Assembly (NCBI GenBank): GCA_028225715.1 | Contig: JAOIXS010000001.1 | Coordinates: forward strand, 89,078-153,077 | From: Candidatus Pelagibacter sp. | GTDB taxonomy: Bacteria; Pseudomonadota; Alphaproteobacteria; Pelagibacterales; Pelagibacteraceae | Direction: 5' to 3' | Length of the DNA stretch: 64,000 nt | Shown: one piece after another, positions 53,089-62,563 of the stretch | Numbering within the stretch: the first letter of the stretch is position 1 | How the letters are laid out: each line of letters starts with the position of its first letter | Notes under the pieces: generated by a model | Databases searched by the model: none | What the model was told of the DNA's origin: nothing | The model's input: only the letters and a program-made list of their open reading frames with translations | Program-made: the position numbers and the translations under genes

Positions 53089-54255
53089 ATGAGCGCTTTA
53101 GCAAAAAATTATAATAGAAGAAAAATTTCTTTTAAATATGGCAAGGGAAGTTTTTTATATTCTACTAATGGAAAAAAATATTTAGACTTTGTTCAGGGAA
53201 TAGCAGTTAATTCCTTGGGGCATTCAAACCCATATTTGGTAAAAGCAGTTAATAAGCAATCTAGAAAACTTTGGCACGTTTCTAATGCGTTTATTATTCC
53301 AGAGGGAGAAAAATTAGCTAAAAGATTAGCCAAAAAAACTTTTGCAGATTTTATTATTTTTCAAAATAGTGGTGCAGAAGCTACAGAGGCTGCAATTAAA
53401 GTTGCTAGAAGATATTTTTATTCGATAGGACAACCTTCAAAAAATAGAATTCTTTGTGTTAAAAATTCATTTCATGGAAGAACATTAGCTACAATTTATG
53501 CTAGTGGATCAAAGAAGATGACAGAGGGTTTTGGACCAAAAGTTGATGGATTTGACCATTTTGAATTTGGAAATCATAAAGATTTTAAAAAAAAAATAAC
53601 AAAAAAAACGGCTGCTATTATGGTTGAAACTGTGATGGGAGAAGGAGGAATTAAAGCTATACCCAATTGGTGTTTAAAAGAATTAAGAAAAATTTGTGAT
53701 AATAAAAAAATTTTATTAATTTTAGATGAAGTCCAGTGTGGAATTGGAAGAAGTGGAAATTTTTTTGCATTTGAAAATTCAAAGATTAAGCCTGATATTG
53801 TACCAATAGCAAAAGGTATAGGTGGTGGTTTTCCACTGGGTGCAGTCTTAATGAGTAAAAAAGTAGCATCAGGAATGACAGCTGGAACTCATGGGTCAAC
53901 ATTTGGTGGCAACCCACTGGCTATGTCTGTTGGAAATGCTGTTTTAGATCAAATATTAAAAAAAGGATTTCTTTCAAATGTTAAAATATTATCAAAATAC
54001 TTTCATTCAGAATTAAATAAATTAAGAAAGGAATTTCCTAAAGTAATTAAAGAAGTAAGAGGTGTTGGTTTACTAATAGGACTACAACTTCATAATGATC
54101 AAACAAAATTTGTACAGAAACTAATGGATAATAAATTATTAACAATTAGAGCAGCTGAAAATGTTATTAGAATATTACCTCCTCTAAATGTTAAAAAAGA
54201 CGAAATAAATATAGCAATAAAAATTATTAAAAAAGTGTGTTCTACTTATAAATAA
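53089..54255 (+). CDS. argD: Acetylornithine aminotransferase
   Basis: 388 residues. Class III PLP aminotransferase: NSGAEATEAAIK at 93-104, DEVQCGIGRSG at 213-223, PLP lysine K242 in AKGIGGGFPLGA, and GTHGSTFGGNP. Transaminates N-acetylglutamate semialdehyde; may also serve DapC. Followed by argF two bases later. Confidence 0.95.
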   Translation: MSALAKNYNRRKISFKYGKGSFLYSTNGKKYLDFVQGIAVNSLGHSNPYLVKAVNKQSRKLWHVSNAFIIPEGEKLAKRLAKKTFADFIIFQNSGAEATEAAIKVARRYFYSIGQPSKNRILCVKNSFHGRTLATIYASGSKKMTEGFGPKVDGFDHFEFGNHKDFKKKITKKTAAIMVETVMGEGGIKAIPNWCLKELRKICDNKKILLILDEVQCGIGRSGNFFAFENSKIKPDIVPIAKGIGGGFPLGAVLMSKKVASGMTAGTHGSTFGGNPLAMSVGNAVLDQILKKGFLSNVKILSKYFHSELNKLRKEFPKVIKEVRGVGLLIGLQLHNDQTKFVQKLMDNKLLTIRAAENVIRILPPLNVKKDEINIAIKIIKKVCSTYK

Positions 54256-54257
54256 AA

Positions 54258-55187
54258 ATGAAACATTTTATCAACCTTAAAGACATACCTTCAGCAGACC
54301 TTAAGAAGATCATCGCTGATGCAAAAAAAAGAAAACAAAAAAGAAAAAATTATAACACTCTAGAAATTGATAATGACAAACCTTTAAAAGGTAAATTGCT
54401 TATTCAAATGTTTGAAAAAGCAAGTTTAAGAACACGATTAAGTTTTTATCTTGCAATAAAACAATTAGGTGGAGGAACCATAACTCTTAGGTCTAACGAA
54501 TTACACTTAGGAAAAGGTGGAGAAAGTCTAGCAGATACAGCCAAAATCTTATCGACTTATGGAGATGGTTTTATGCTTAGAACTGATAGTGATGAAAAGA
54601 TAGCAGAATTTAGTAAATATTTAAAGATACCTGTAATAAATGGTTTAAGCCCATCATCTCATCCAACGCAAGTGCTATCAGATATTTTTACAGTTGAAGA
54701 AATTAAAAAAAAATCTATTTCCAAATTAAATATTTGTTGGATTGGAGATTCAAATAATGTTCTAAATAGCTTGATTGCTGCTTCAGTTAAATTTTCTTTT
54801 AATTTAAATATTGGTTGTCCCAAGAATTATGAGCCTAAAAAATTTATATTAGATTGGGTTAAAAAAAATAAAAGAAAAATTCATATTTTTAATGATGCAA
54901 GTAAAGCAGTTAAAAATGCTGATGTAATCTTTTCAGATAAAGTAATTTCATTGAATGATAGAGTTAATAAAAATAAAAAGATTAAAGATTTTAAAAACTT
55001 TCAAATTAATTCAAAATTGATGAGTTTTGCTAAAAAAGACACAACTTTTTTACACTGTCTTCCAAGGGGAGAAGAGGTTACGGGAGATGTTTTTTTAGGA
55101 AAAAATTCTGAAGTATGGTTGCAGGCTCTGAATAGAGTCCACGTTCAAAAAAGTATTTTATTGTATTGTTTTGGGAAATTAAGGTAG
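54258..55187 (+). CDS. argF: Ornithine carbamoyltransferase
   Basis: 309 residues. Carbamoyl-phosphate motif FEKASLRTRLSF (Leu replaces Thr of STRTR), HPTQVLSDI for ornithine site and HCLPRGEEVTGDVF catalytic loop (Arg-Gly run shortened relative to HCLPAHRGEEV). Makes citrulline. Operonic with argD; convergent overlap of 9 nt with the cytochrome gene. Confidence 0.94.
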   Translation: MKHFINLKDIPSADLKKIIADAKKRKQKRKNYNTLEIDNDKPLKGKLLIQMFEKASLRTRLSFYLAIKQLGGGTITLRSNELHLGKGGESLADTAKILSTYGDGFMLRTDSDEKIAEFSKYLKIPVINGLSPSSHPTQVLSDIFTVEEIKKKSISKLNICWIGDSNNVLNSLIAASVKFSFNLNIGCPKNYEPKKFILDWVKKNKRKIHIFNDASKAVKNADVIFSDKVISLNDRVNKNKKIKDFKNFQINSKLMSFAKKDTTFLHCLPRGEEVTGDVFLGKNSEVWLQALNRVHVQKSILLYCFGKLR

Positions 55188-55718
55188 CTGTTTGGGGCTA
55201 TCACCACTTTGATTTAAATATTTAATTACAGAAGCTCTGTCTTTCTCTTTTCTTAAACCAGCATATGACATTTTAGTTCCCTTTAAATAAGAAGCAGGTT
55301 TTTTTAAGAATCCATTTAATTCTTCAAATGACCATTCTTTACCATATGAAGCTAAAGCTTTAGAGTACTTATAATCATCTACTCCACCAACTGCTCTACC
55401 AACAACATTGTATAATGCAGGGCCAATCTTATTTTTTCCATCTTTATTTATTGAGTGGCATGCTGCACATTTTTTAAAAATTTTTTCACCAGAAGCTACA
55501 TCGCCCAGAGCCATTATAGCTGCAATGTCTACTTTTTGTTCAACTTCAGCAACTTGAGATGTTGTAGAGGCCAGTTGTCCCTCTACTTCAACTTTATATC
55601 CAGGATTTTCTGGTTTATTTACATGAAAGACACCATCAGCAATCTTTCCTAAACCAATTACAAGTAGTGCAACCATTAAAACTGCTGCAATAATTTTATT
55701 AACTTCGAACGAATCCAT
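55179..55718 (-). CDS. Membrane-anchored cytochrome c (CycM-like)
   Basis: 179 residues from the ATG at 55718 (MDSFEVNKIIAA...); the longer frame from 55748 adds an unlikely Asn-rich leader. One N-terminal transmembrane anchor at about 10-27, periplasmic linker, haem motif CAACHS, and axial Met in GTKMSYAG. Carries electrons between the bc1 complex and the terminal oxidase. Common in alphaproteobacteria. Upstream kdsB is divergent. Confidence 0.9.
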   Translation of the reverse strand: MDSFEVNKIIAAVLMVALLVIGLGKIADGVFHVNKPENPGYKVEVEGQLASTTSQVAEVEQKVDIAAIMALGDVASGEKIFKKCAACHSINKDGKNKIGPALYNVVGRAVGGVDDYKYSKALASYGKEWSFEELNGFLKKPASYLKGTKMSYAGLRKEKDRASVIKYLNQSGDSPKQLP

Positions 55719-55821
55719 ATAATTATTATTATTTTGCAGATATAACATGATAATTAAAAAAATACTTAATTTTTAATTTTTAATTTTGCGTCTGTTAGAC
55801 GCACAAAATAGTAAATTTACA

Positions 55822-56562
55822 ATGGCTAAAACATTAATATTAATTCCATCAAGAATGTCGGCAAATAGATTGCCGGGTAAACCGCTTTTAAAAATTAATA
55901 ATTTATCAATGATTTCTCATGTTTTTAAAAAAGCAGAGGAAGCAAAAATTGGTGAAGTCGTAGTAGCAACAGAAGATAAAGAAATACTTGATGATGTTGA
56001 AAAAAATGGAGGAAGAGCCATTTTAACTGGTAGCACTCACAAGACTGGTACAGATAGAATTTTTGAGGCTTATGAAAAACTCAACATCAAGGATATTGAT
56101 TTTATACTAAACCTACAAGGAGATGAACCAAATATTGACAAAAATGATATTATAAATTTAAATAACTTTATGATTAATAGTAGTTCTGAAATTGGAACGC
56201 TAGCAGCTGAAATTAAAAGTGATAAAATACTAAATGATCAAAATGTAGTTAAGGTTATTACGGAGTCAAAACTAGAAAAAGATAATTTTCTAAAAGCATT
56301 AAACTTTACTAGAGATAGTTTTTTAAAAATTAATCAAAATATTTATCATCATATTGGAATCTATTCATACAAAACAAGTATATTGAAAAAATTTGTTAGT
56401 CTGGATCAAACATTAAGTGAAAAGCAAAATAGATTAGAGCAGCTAAGAGCATTAGATAATAATTTGAAAATCAGTGTTGCGTTGGCAAATTTTTCTCCTA
56501 TAGGTGTAGATACAAAAGAAGATTATCTGGCTATAAAAAAAATTATGGAATATAAATCATAG
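55822..56562 (+). CDS. kdsB: 3-deoxy-manno-octulosonate cytidylyltransferase
   Basis: 246 residues from ATG 55822 (MAKTLILIPSRM); the earlier ATG at 55786 would add twelve non-conserved residues. IPSRMSANRLPGKPL at 8-22 is the CTP-binding motif and LQGDEPNI the catalytic Asp loop. Activates KDO with CMP. pheA follows two bases downstream. Confidence 0.94.
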   Translation: MAKTLILIPSRMSANRLPGKPLLKINNLSMISHVFKKAEEAKIGEVVVATEDKEILDDVEKNGGRAILTGSTHKTGTDRIFEAYEKLNIKDIDFILNLQGDEPNIDKNDIINLNNFMINSSSEIGTLAAEIKSDKILNDQNVVKVITESKLEKDNFLKALNFTRDSFLKINQNIYHHIGIYSYKTSILKKFVSLDQTLSEKQNRLEQLRALDNNLKISVALANFSPIGVDTKEDYLAIKKIMEYKS

Positions 56563-56564
56563 AA

Positions 56565-57395
56565 ATGAGTAAAATTTATTTTCAGGGTACATTTGGTGCC
56601 TACTCACATCTAGCAGCGTTAGAAATAGATCCTAAGGCAGAGGTAATTCCATGTAAAACATTTGATGAATGTTTTTTAAAAACATCTCAAGATAAAAAAT
56701 CGAGAATGATAATTCCCGAATCAAATCGAATTACAGGAAATATCGGAATCGAATATCTTATTTTTAAGTATAGGCTGAATATTTATGCTGAGCATTTTCA
56801 TAAAATTGAACATAATTTATTAGGACAACCAGATAGTAATTTAAGTGATATAAAAGATGTCTATTCTCACTCTCAAGGCTTATCACAATGCTCTAAATTT
56901 ATTAAAAAAAATAATTTAGCTGAACATATTCGTGCTGATACTGCTGGCTCAGCTGAGACAATTTCTAAAACTAAGATTAAAACTGAAGCAGCAATTGCCT
57001 CTTCTTTGAGTGCAGAAATTTATGATCTAAAAATACTTTCAAAAAATATTGAGAATGAAGAGGGTAATTCCACAAGGTTTTTGGTAATGGGCAATGAAGT
57101 TTTACAGCCTGATTTTGGTGACAAGAAATATATAACTTCTTTTCTATTTAAACTGAAAAGTAAGCCTGCAGCTCTGTATCAATCATTAGGTGGTTTTGCT
57201 ATTAATGGAGTTAATCTCACAAAGCTTCAAAGTTATCCAGAACAAAATTCATTTGAGTCATACTTTTTCTTATGTGATTTAGATGGCCACATAGATGATG
57301 CAAAGGTTCAAAAATCTTTGGAAGAATTAGGACTTCATTGTCAAGATTTTCACGTACTAGGTGTTTTTGAAGCTGATAAATTTAGAGAAAAATAA
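56565..57395 (+). CDS. pheA: Prephenate dehydratase
   Basis: 276 residues. FQGTFGAYSHLAA at 5-17 starts the catalytic domain; DTAGSAETIS and NSTRFLVMG (the TRF motif) follow; a C-terminal ACT domain for phenylalanine feedback lies at about 190-270 and contains NLTKLQSYPEQN. No chorismate mutase domain. Makes phenylpyruvate. Confidence 0.94.
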   Translation: MSKIYFQGTFGAYSHLAALEIDPKAEVIPCKTFDECFLKTSQDKKSRMIIPESNRITGNIGIEYLIFKYRLNIYAEHFHKIEHNLLGQPDSNLSDIKDVYSHSQGLSQCSKFIKKNNLAEHIRADTAGSAETISKTKIKTEAAIASSLSAEIYDLKILSKNIENEEGNSTRFLVMGNEVLQPDFGDKKYITSFLFKLKSKPAALYQSLGGFAINGVNLTKLQSYPEQNSFESYFFLCDLDGHIDDAKVQKSLEELGLHCQDFHVLGVFEADKFREK

Positions 57396-57409
57396 TCTAG
57401 AAACTTTTC

Positions 57410-57439
57410 TTGTAGATTAGAAAACATTACTGTTATAAT
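57410..57439 (+). promoter_or_regulatory. Promoter of the SRP RNA (ffs)
   Basis: TATAAT at 57434-57439 is perfect and ends seven bases before the RNA 5' end at 57446; TTGTAG at 57410-57415 matches four of six -35 positions with an 18-bp spacer. Together with the RNA structure, this fixes the transcript start. Confidence 0.7.
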
Positions 57440-57445
57440 AGTTTT

Positions 57446-57529
57446 GGAGGCTAGAGGTGAATGCTGCTTGAACCCGACCAGATCTTAACGGAAGCAGTCG
57501 TAGAGACAGTTATTCAGGTTCTAGTCTCC
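57446..57529 (+). ncRNA. ffs: Small signal recognition particle RNA (4.5S)
   Basis: About 84 nt. Closing helix GGAGGCTAG pairs with CTAGTCTCC (one G-U). The domain IV tip reads CGAC-CAGA-TCT-TAAC-GGA-AGCA-GTCG, corresponding to E. coli CAGG-UCC-GGAA-GGA-AGCAG; the apical loop is UAAC in place of GGAA, a UMAC tetraloop with GNRA-like fold. Location directly before dnaX is normal in alphaproteobacteria. Binds Ffh for cotranslational targeting. Confidence 0.92.
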
Positions 57530-57539
57530 TTTAAATAAA

Positions 57540-59213
57540 ATGAATAAAAATACAAAAGTTTTAGCTTTAAAGTACAGACCTCAGACATTTAATGATCTTA
57601 TAGGGCAAGATGTTGTTGTGGAAACAATTTCTAATTCTATTAAAGCTAATAAAGTGCCTAATGCCTATCTTTTTACTGGAATTAGAGGAATAGGAAAAAC
57701 TACTATAGCAAGGATTGTTGCAAAATCTTTAAATTGTTCAAATGGAATAGACAACTTGTGTAAAGAAGAACTTTGTGAAAATTGTAATGCAATTTCTAAC
57801 TCAAATCATATTGATGTATTGGAAATGGATGCGGCAAGTAAAACAGGAGTAGACGATGTAAGAGACCTTATTGAATTTTCTAGATATGGCCCAACTACTG
57901 CTAAATATAAGATATTTATAATTGATGAAGTGCATATGCTTAGCAAACAAGCATTCAATGCATTGTTAAAAACTTTAGAAGAGCCACCAGAATATTTAAA
58001 ATTTATTTTTGCAACAACAGAAATAAAAAAAATTCCAATTACAGTAGTCTCACGTTGTCAAAGATTTGATTTATCTAGAATTAAATCTTTAGAGTTGTTT
58101 GATTTTATTAAGAAAATTAAAGAAAAAGAAAATGGCAACGCATCTGATGATGCTCTAAAATTAATTGTTAAAATTTCTGAGGGTTCAGTTAGAGATGCGC
58201 TATCGTTACTTGATAGGGCTCTACTTACTTTGGATAAAGACAAAGAATTAGATCTTGCAGCAGCACAAAAAATATTTGGTTATTTTGATAAGTCCCAATT
58301 AATTGATTTATTTGAATTGATATTTGAGGGTAAAGAAACTGAAGTTCTCAACACTTATAGAGAAATATATAACCAGGGTGTTGAACCAAAAATTTTTATT
58401 AATGATTTTTTAGAACTCTTGTATTATTTTAAAAATATCGAGTCACTAAATTTAGATGGTAATAATTTTTTATTGAATGATGAAGAGTTTAATAAGATTA
58501 AAGATCTTTCAGAAAAAGTTAACAATGAAACCTTAATATTATTTTGGCAATTTACTATTAAAACACTTGAGGAGCTTGATATTGTTTCTAATCAACATTT
58601 ATCAATGGAAATGTTCTTAATTAGAATAATTCATTTAAAAGGCATTAAACAAGATAGTGATGATTATAACAAAGATAGTAGACCAATAGCTGAAAGTGAA
58701 AATCAAACATCTTTTTCACCAAAAAAAACAAACGAAGATATATTTGGAATAAAAGATAAAGCAGAAACAATAGGGCAAATGAAAAATATTGTTCAAGAAA
58801 AAGATATCAAAGAAAAAGAAAATAATAACATTGAAGCAAATACCAGTCTTATAAATTCATTTGATGATCTATTAAAAGCATGCTCTTTTAAAAAAGAGAT
58901 TAAATTAAAATATGAATTAGAAAAAAATGTTAACCTTGTAAGTTTTGAAAACAAAAGAATTGAAATATCATTTAATGAAGATTTAGATAAAGATTTTATT
59001 AAAGATCTTTCAACAAAACTTTTTGAATGGACCAATGAAAGATGGATTATAAGTCTAAGCAAAACTAAAGGACAGCCATCTAAAAAAGAAGAAGAAATTA
59101 ACCAAAAAAAAGATTTGATAGAAAGTGTAAAAAATTCTTCAATTTATAAAGATATTTTAAAAAGTTTCCCTGATGCAGAGCTTATTGACGTTAAACCTAA
59201 AAAAGAAGATTAA
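57540..59213 (+). CDS. dnaX: DNA polymerase III gamma/tau subunit
   Basis: 557 residues. Walker A GIRGIGKTT, the four-Cys zinc module (C-x8-C-x5..C-x2-C near 61-81), Walker B IIDEVHMLSKQAFNALLKTLEEPP-type segment, and SRIC-like SRCQRF. The C-terminal third is low-complexity and Lys/Asn-rich. Clamp loader ATPase. Followed by ybaB and recR in the standard order. Confidence 0.96.
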   Translation: MNKNTKVLALKYRPQTFNDLIGQDVVVETISNSIKANKVPNAYLFTGIRGIGKTTIARIVAKSLNCSNGIDNLCKEELCENCNAISNSNHIDVLEMDAASKTGVDDVRDLIEFSRYGPTTAKYKIFIIDEVHMLSKQAFNALLKTLEEPPEYLKFIFATTEIKKIPITVVSRCQRFDLSRIKSLELFDFIKKIKEKENGNASDDALKLIVKISEGSVRDALSLLDRALLTLDKDKELDLAAAQKIFGYFDKSQLIDLFELIFEGKETEVLNTYREIYNQGVEPKIFINDFLELLYYFKNIESLNLDGNNFLLNDEEFNKIKDLSEKVNNETLILFWQFTIKTLEELDIVSNQHLSMEMFLIRIIHLKGIKQDSDDYNKDSRPIAESENQTSFSPKKTNEDIFGIKDKAETIGQMKNIVQEKDIKEKENNNIEANTSLINSFDDLLKACSFKKEIKLKYELEKNVNLVSFENKRIEISFNEDLDKDFIKDLSTKLFEWTNERWIISLSKTKGQPSKKEEEINQKKDLIESVKNSSIYKDILKSFPDAELIDVKPKKED

Positions 59214-59216
59214 TAA

Positions 59217-59534
59217 ATGACTGATTTTACAAAAATTTTAGATAAAGCAAAAGAATTAGAGGCTAAAATGAAAGAGAGCCAAGAAAAAATAAAAAACATT
59301 CAAGTAGAAGGAACATCTGGTTCAAATTCTGTAAAGGTTACTTTAAATGGTGAAAATGAAATGATCAAAATTGATCTTTCAGATCAAATATTAAAGGAAA
59401 ATAAGATTATAATCGAAGATTTGATAGTGGCTGCTCATAATAATGCAAAATCAGAATTGAAATCCAAGACATCTGAAGAAATTTCTAAGTCTACAAGTGA
59501 ATTTGGTATTCCTGGTTTTAAATGGCCGCTTTAA
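59217..59534 (+). CDS. YbaB/EbfC nucleoid-associated protein
   Basis: 105 residues. Coiled helix LDKAKELEAKMKESQEKIK, then NSVKVTLNGENEMIKIDLS and DLIVAAHNNAKSELK. Binds DNA and acts with RecR and RecO in recombination. Three bases after dnaX; ends five bases before the recR start. Confidence 0.93.
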   Translation: MTDFTKILDKAKELEAKMKESQEKIKNIQVEGTSGSNSVKVTLNGENEMIKIDLSDQILKENKIIIEDLIVAAHNNAKSELKSKTSEEISKSTSEFGIPGFKWPL

Positions 59535-59538
59535 GAAC

Positions 59539-60150
59539 ATGCAAAATATTAATGAGATAGAAGAGTTAATTAAATTAATTTCTAAACTCCCTGGCTTAGG
59601 TCCTAAATCTGCAAAAAGAATTGTATTAAAACTTATTAATAATAGAGATGAACTTGTAAAACCAATGGCAAATACTCTGGCGCAAGTTTATAAAAATGTT
59701 ATTAGATGTCAATCTTGTGGTACTTTAAAATCTAATTCATTAGGATGTAGCAATTGTGAAAATTCAAAGGAAAAATATAATAAAATATGTGTAGTTGAAG
59801 ACATTGCTGATCAATGGTCAATTGAAAATTCAAATATTTATAAAGGCTACTTTCATATTCTTGGTGGAACTATTTCTTCTGCTGGCCAGAGAAAAGAAGA
59901 TCTTTTAATTAACTCATTAGTGGAAAGAGTTTCAAGAGAAAATATTGAAGAAGTTATACTAGCAACAAGTGCAACAGTAGAAGGTCAAACTACAGCTTAT
60001 TATATAGAGGATAGTTTAAAAAAAACTTCTACTAAGGTTACAAAACTTGCTCAAGGACTACCTGTTGGTGGTGAAATAGAAAGTCTTGATGATGGAACTT
60101 TATATTCAGCTTTTAAAAACAGAACAGGGATAAAAACTAATTCTGACTAG
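59539..60150 (+). CDS. recR: Recombination protein RecR
   Basis: 203 residues from the ATG at 59539; the upstream ATG in frame at 59497 would lie inside ybaB and add 14 unconserved residues. Helix-hairpin-helix LPGLGPKSAKRIVLKL, C4 zinc finger CQSCG...CSNC, TOPRIM VVEDIADQW and C-terminal Walker-B-like segment. Loads RecA with RecFO. The 3' end overlaps glcB by 14 nt tail to tail. Confidence 0.95.
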   Translation: MQNINEIEELIKLISKLPGLGPKSAKRIVLKLINNRDELVKPMANTLAQVYKNVIRCQSCGTLKSNSLGCSNCENSKEKYNKICVVEDIADQWSIENSNIYKGYFHILGGTISSAGQRKEDLLINSLVERVSRENIEEVILATSATVEGQTTAYYIEDSLKKTSTKVTKLAQGLPVGGEIESLDDGTLYSAFKNRTGIKTNSD

Positions 60151-62314
60151 ATTTCTTTAATAATCGATTTAGATGTAATAATGGTTCTGTATAACCAGAA
60201 GGTTGTTCTTTACCTTTAAAAATCAAATCACAAGCTGTTTTAAAAGCAATAGAACTATCAAAGTTATTAAACATTTTTTCATATTTAGAATCAGTTTTAT
60301 TTTGATCATCAACAATCTTTGACATTTTTTTCATTATTTCTATCACTTGCGATTTTGTACAAATATCGTGATGAATCCAGTTAGCAATATGTTGCGATGA
60401 AATTCTTAAAGTTGCTCTATCTTCCATTAACCCTATATTATTAATATCAGGAACTTTTGAACAACCAACTCCTTGATCTATCCATCTTACAACGTATCCT
60501 AAAAGAGTTTGTGCAGAATTTGAAATTTCAGAATTAATTTCTTCCATTGACCAGTTTGGTCTATTCGCTACTGGTACTGTTAATAAATCATCAAGTTTTG
60601 CAGATTCTCTTTTTTGAATTTCTTTTTGTTTATCAAAAATATTTATTTCATGATAATGCAAAGCATGTAGAGCTGCTGCTGTAGGTGAGGGAACCCAAGC
60701 GCAATTTGCTCCAGCCATCAAATGACCAGTTTTTTGATCCATCATTTCTGTCATTTTATCAGGCATAGCCCACATTCCTTTACCAATTTGAGCTTTACCT
60801 GATAGGCCACATTGTAGACCAATATCAACATTATTATTTTCATAAGCGCCTATCCATTTAGAAGATTTCATATCTCCTTTTTTAATCATAGGACCTGCCT
60901 CCATTGAAGTGTGCATTTCATCACCGGTACGATCTAAAAAACCAGTATTAATAAAAAATACTCTATTTTCTAGGGTTCTAATACACTCTTTTAAGTTTGA
61001 AGAGGTTCTTCTCTCTTCATCCATAATTCCAATTTTGCATGTATATTTTTCCAATCCTAAAACTTCTTCAACTTTAGTAAAAATTAAATCTGTAAATAAA
61101 GTTTCATCAGGACCATGCATTTTTGGTTTAACAATATAAATAGAACCACTTCTAGAATTACCCTTCTTTTTAATATCATGAAGGCAAGCCGCTGAAGTTA
61201 TAAAAGCATCCATGATACCTTCTGGTATTTCAGAACCATCTTTTAAAAGAATTGCAGAATTGGTCATAAGATGTCCAACATTTCTTATTAACAATAAACT
61301 TCTTCCATGTAATTTTAATCCCTTTCCATCTTTAGAAATATAGCTCCTATCAGGATTTAATTTACGTTCATAGGTTTTACCATTTTTTTCAAATATTGAT
61401 TTTAGATCTCCCTTCATAAGCCCAAGCCAATTACGATAACAAATTATTTTGTCATCAGCATCAACTGCAGCAACACTATCTTCATTGTCACAAATGGTTG
61501 AAACTGCTGCTTCAACAATAATATCACTAATTTTAGCAGGATCTTGTGTTGCGCTAAATGCCTTTGGATCTATAATTATTTCTATATGAAGATTGTTATT
61601 TTTTAGAATTATTGCAGAAGGATTATTAGGTTCACCTCTGTGGCCTATAAATTTACTTTTATCTTTTAGCTTTGTTTCTTGATTATCTTTACAAATTATA
61701 AGTGAACCATCTTCTATTTTAAAGCTAGTTATATTTGCCCACCCCATAATTATATTCTCTAAAGGAAAATATCTTTCTAAAAAATTTCTTCCATATTTTA
61801 TAACCATTTCTCCTCTTAGAGGGTCATACCTTTGTGATGCACTATCCTCAGATTGCTCTATTACATCAGTACCATACAAACTATCATACAAACTCATCCA
61901 TCTTGCATTAGCAGCATTTAATGCATATCTATCATTCATAATAGGAACAACTAATTGTGGACCAGCAATACTAGTTATTTCTTCATCAATATTATCTGTT
62001 TTGATCTTAAAATCAGGACCTACTTCTTTTAAATAATCAATTTCTTTTAAAAATTTTTTATATTCCTCTAAGTTTATTTCATTGCTCTTATTTGCAATAT
62101 GCCAATCGTCTATTTTTTTTTGTAAATCTTCTCTTACTTCTAATAGGTCTTTATTTTTTGGAGCTAATTCATGAACTACTCTGTCAAAGCCTTCCCAGAA
62201 TTTCTCTGAAGAAATATTCGTATCTTTAAGCAATTCTTCATTAACGAAGTTAAGTAATTTATTAGAAACTGATAGATTGTGTATTTTTGTATATTGTTCT
62301 TTCATAGCACTCAT
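60137..62314 (-). CDS. glcB: Malate synthase G
   Basis: 725 residues, full-length isoform G. Acetyl-CoA/glyoxylate site segments such as FINTGFLDRTGDEMHTSMEAGPM and GLQCGLSGKAQIGKGMWAMPD, and GANCAWVPSPTAAALHALHYH. Condenses glyoxylate with acetyl-CoA; in SAR11 it is believed to let glycine-derived glyoxylate enter the TCA cycle. Under control of a glycine riboswitch that ends at its own start codon. Confidence 0.96.
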   Translation of the reverse strand: MSAMKEQYTKIHNLSVSNKLLNFVNEELLKDTNISSEKFWEGFDRVVHELAPKNKDLLEVREDLQKKIDDWHIANKSNEINLEEYKKFLKEIDYLKEVGPDFKIKTDNIDEEITSIAGPQLVVPIMNDRYALNAANARWMSLYDSLYGTDVIEQSEDSASQRYDPLRGEMVIKYGRNFLERYFPLENIIMGWANITSFKIEDGSLIICKDNQETKLKDKSKFIGHRGEPNNPSAIILKNNNLHIEIIIDPKAFSATQDPAKISDIIVEAAVSTICDNEDSVAAVDADDKIICYRNWLGLMKGDLKSIFEKNGKTYERKLNPDRSYISKDGKGLKLHGRSLLLIRNVGHLMTNSAILLKDGSEIPEGIMDAFITSAACLHDIKKKGNSRSGSIYIVKPKMHGPDETLFTDLIFTKVEEVLGLEKYTCKIGIMDEERRTSSNLKECIRTLENRVFFINTGFLDRTGDEMHTSMEAGPMIKKGDMKSSKWIGAYENNNVDIGLQCGLSGKAQIGKGMWAMPDKMTEMMDQKTGHLMAGANCAWVPSPTAAALHALHYHEINIFDKQKEIQKRESAKLDDLLTVPVANRPNWSMEEINSEISNSAQTLLGYVVRWIDQGVGCSKVPDINNIGLMEDRATLRISSQHIANWIHHDICTKSQVIEIMKKMSKIVDDQNKTDSKYEKMFNNFDSSIAFKTACDLIFKGKEQPSGYTEPLLHLNRLLKKSSQN

Positions 62315-62321
62315 TTTACCC

Positions 62322-62465
62322 CATCTGTATTTTTGCCTGAGAGTTTTGCTCCATCGGCGAGATAAATCTCTTTCCAGAGTGTTATGTTTATTATCGGTCC
62401 TTTTGCCTGAGAGTTTCCGGGGTGGTTGCTCCTTCGGCGCTATTATTGAATAGTCTCTCCCGATA
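62322..62465 (-). promoter_or_regulatory. Tandem glycine riboswitch upstream of glcB
   Basis: On the minus strand aptamer 1 (62465-62392) is closed by TATCGG/CCGATA, with GGGAGAG, GCGCCGAAGGAGCAA and CTCTCAGGCAAAAGGACCG. Aptamer 2 (about 62388-62322) has AAAGAG, TCGCCGATGGAGCAA and CTCTCAGGCAAAAA. These are the gcvT-type conserved blocks. The second aptamer ends in GATGGGGTAAA directly before the ATG, so it can hide or expose the ribosome site; a transcription terminator is not seen. Likely glycine-activated, as reported for SAR11. Confidence 0.95.
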
Positions 62466-62563
62466 TTAGTTCAAACTACCTCTTAATAGAATTATGTCAA
62501 ATATAAATTATTTAAAACATTTTATTGCCTTTTTTCTTAATTAATTAATAATTAAACAATCAC

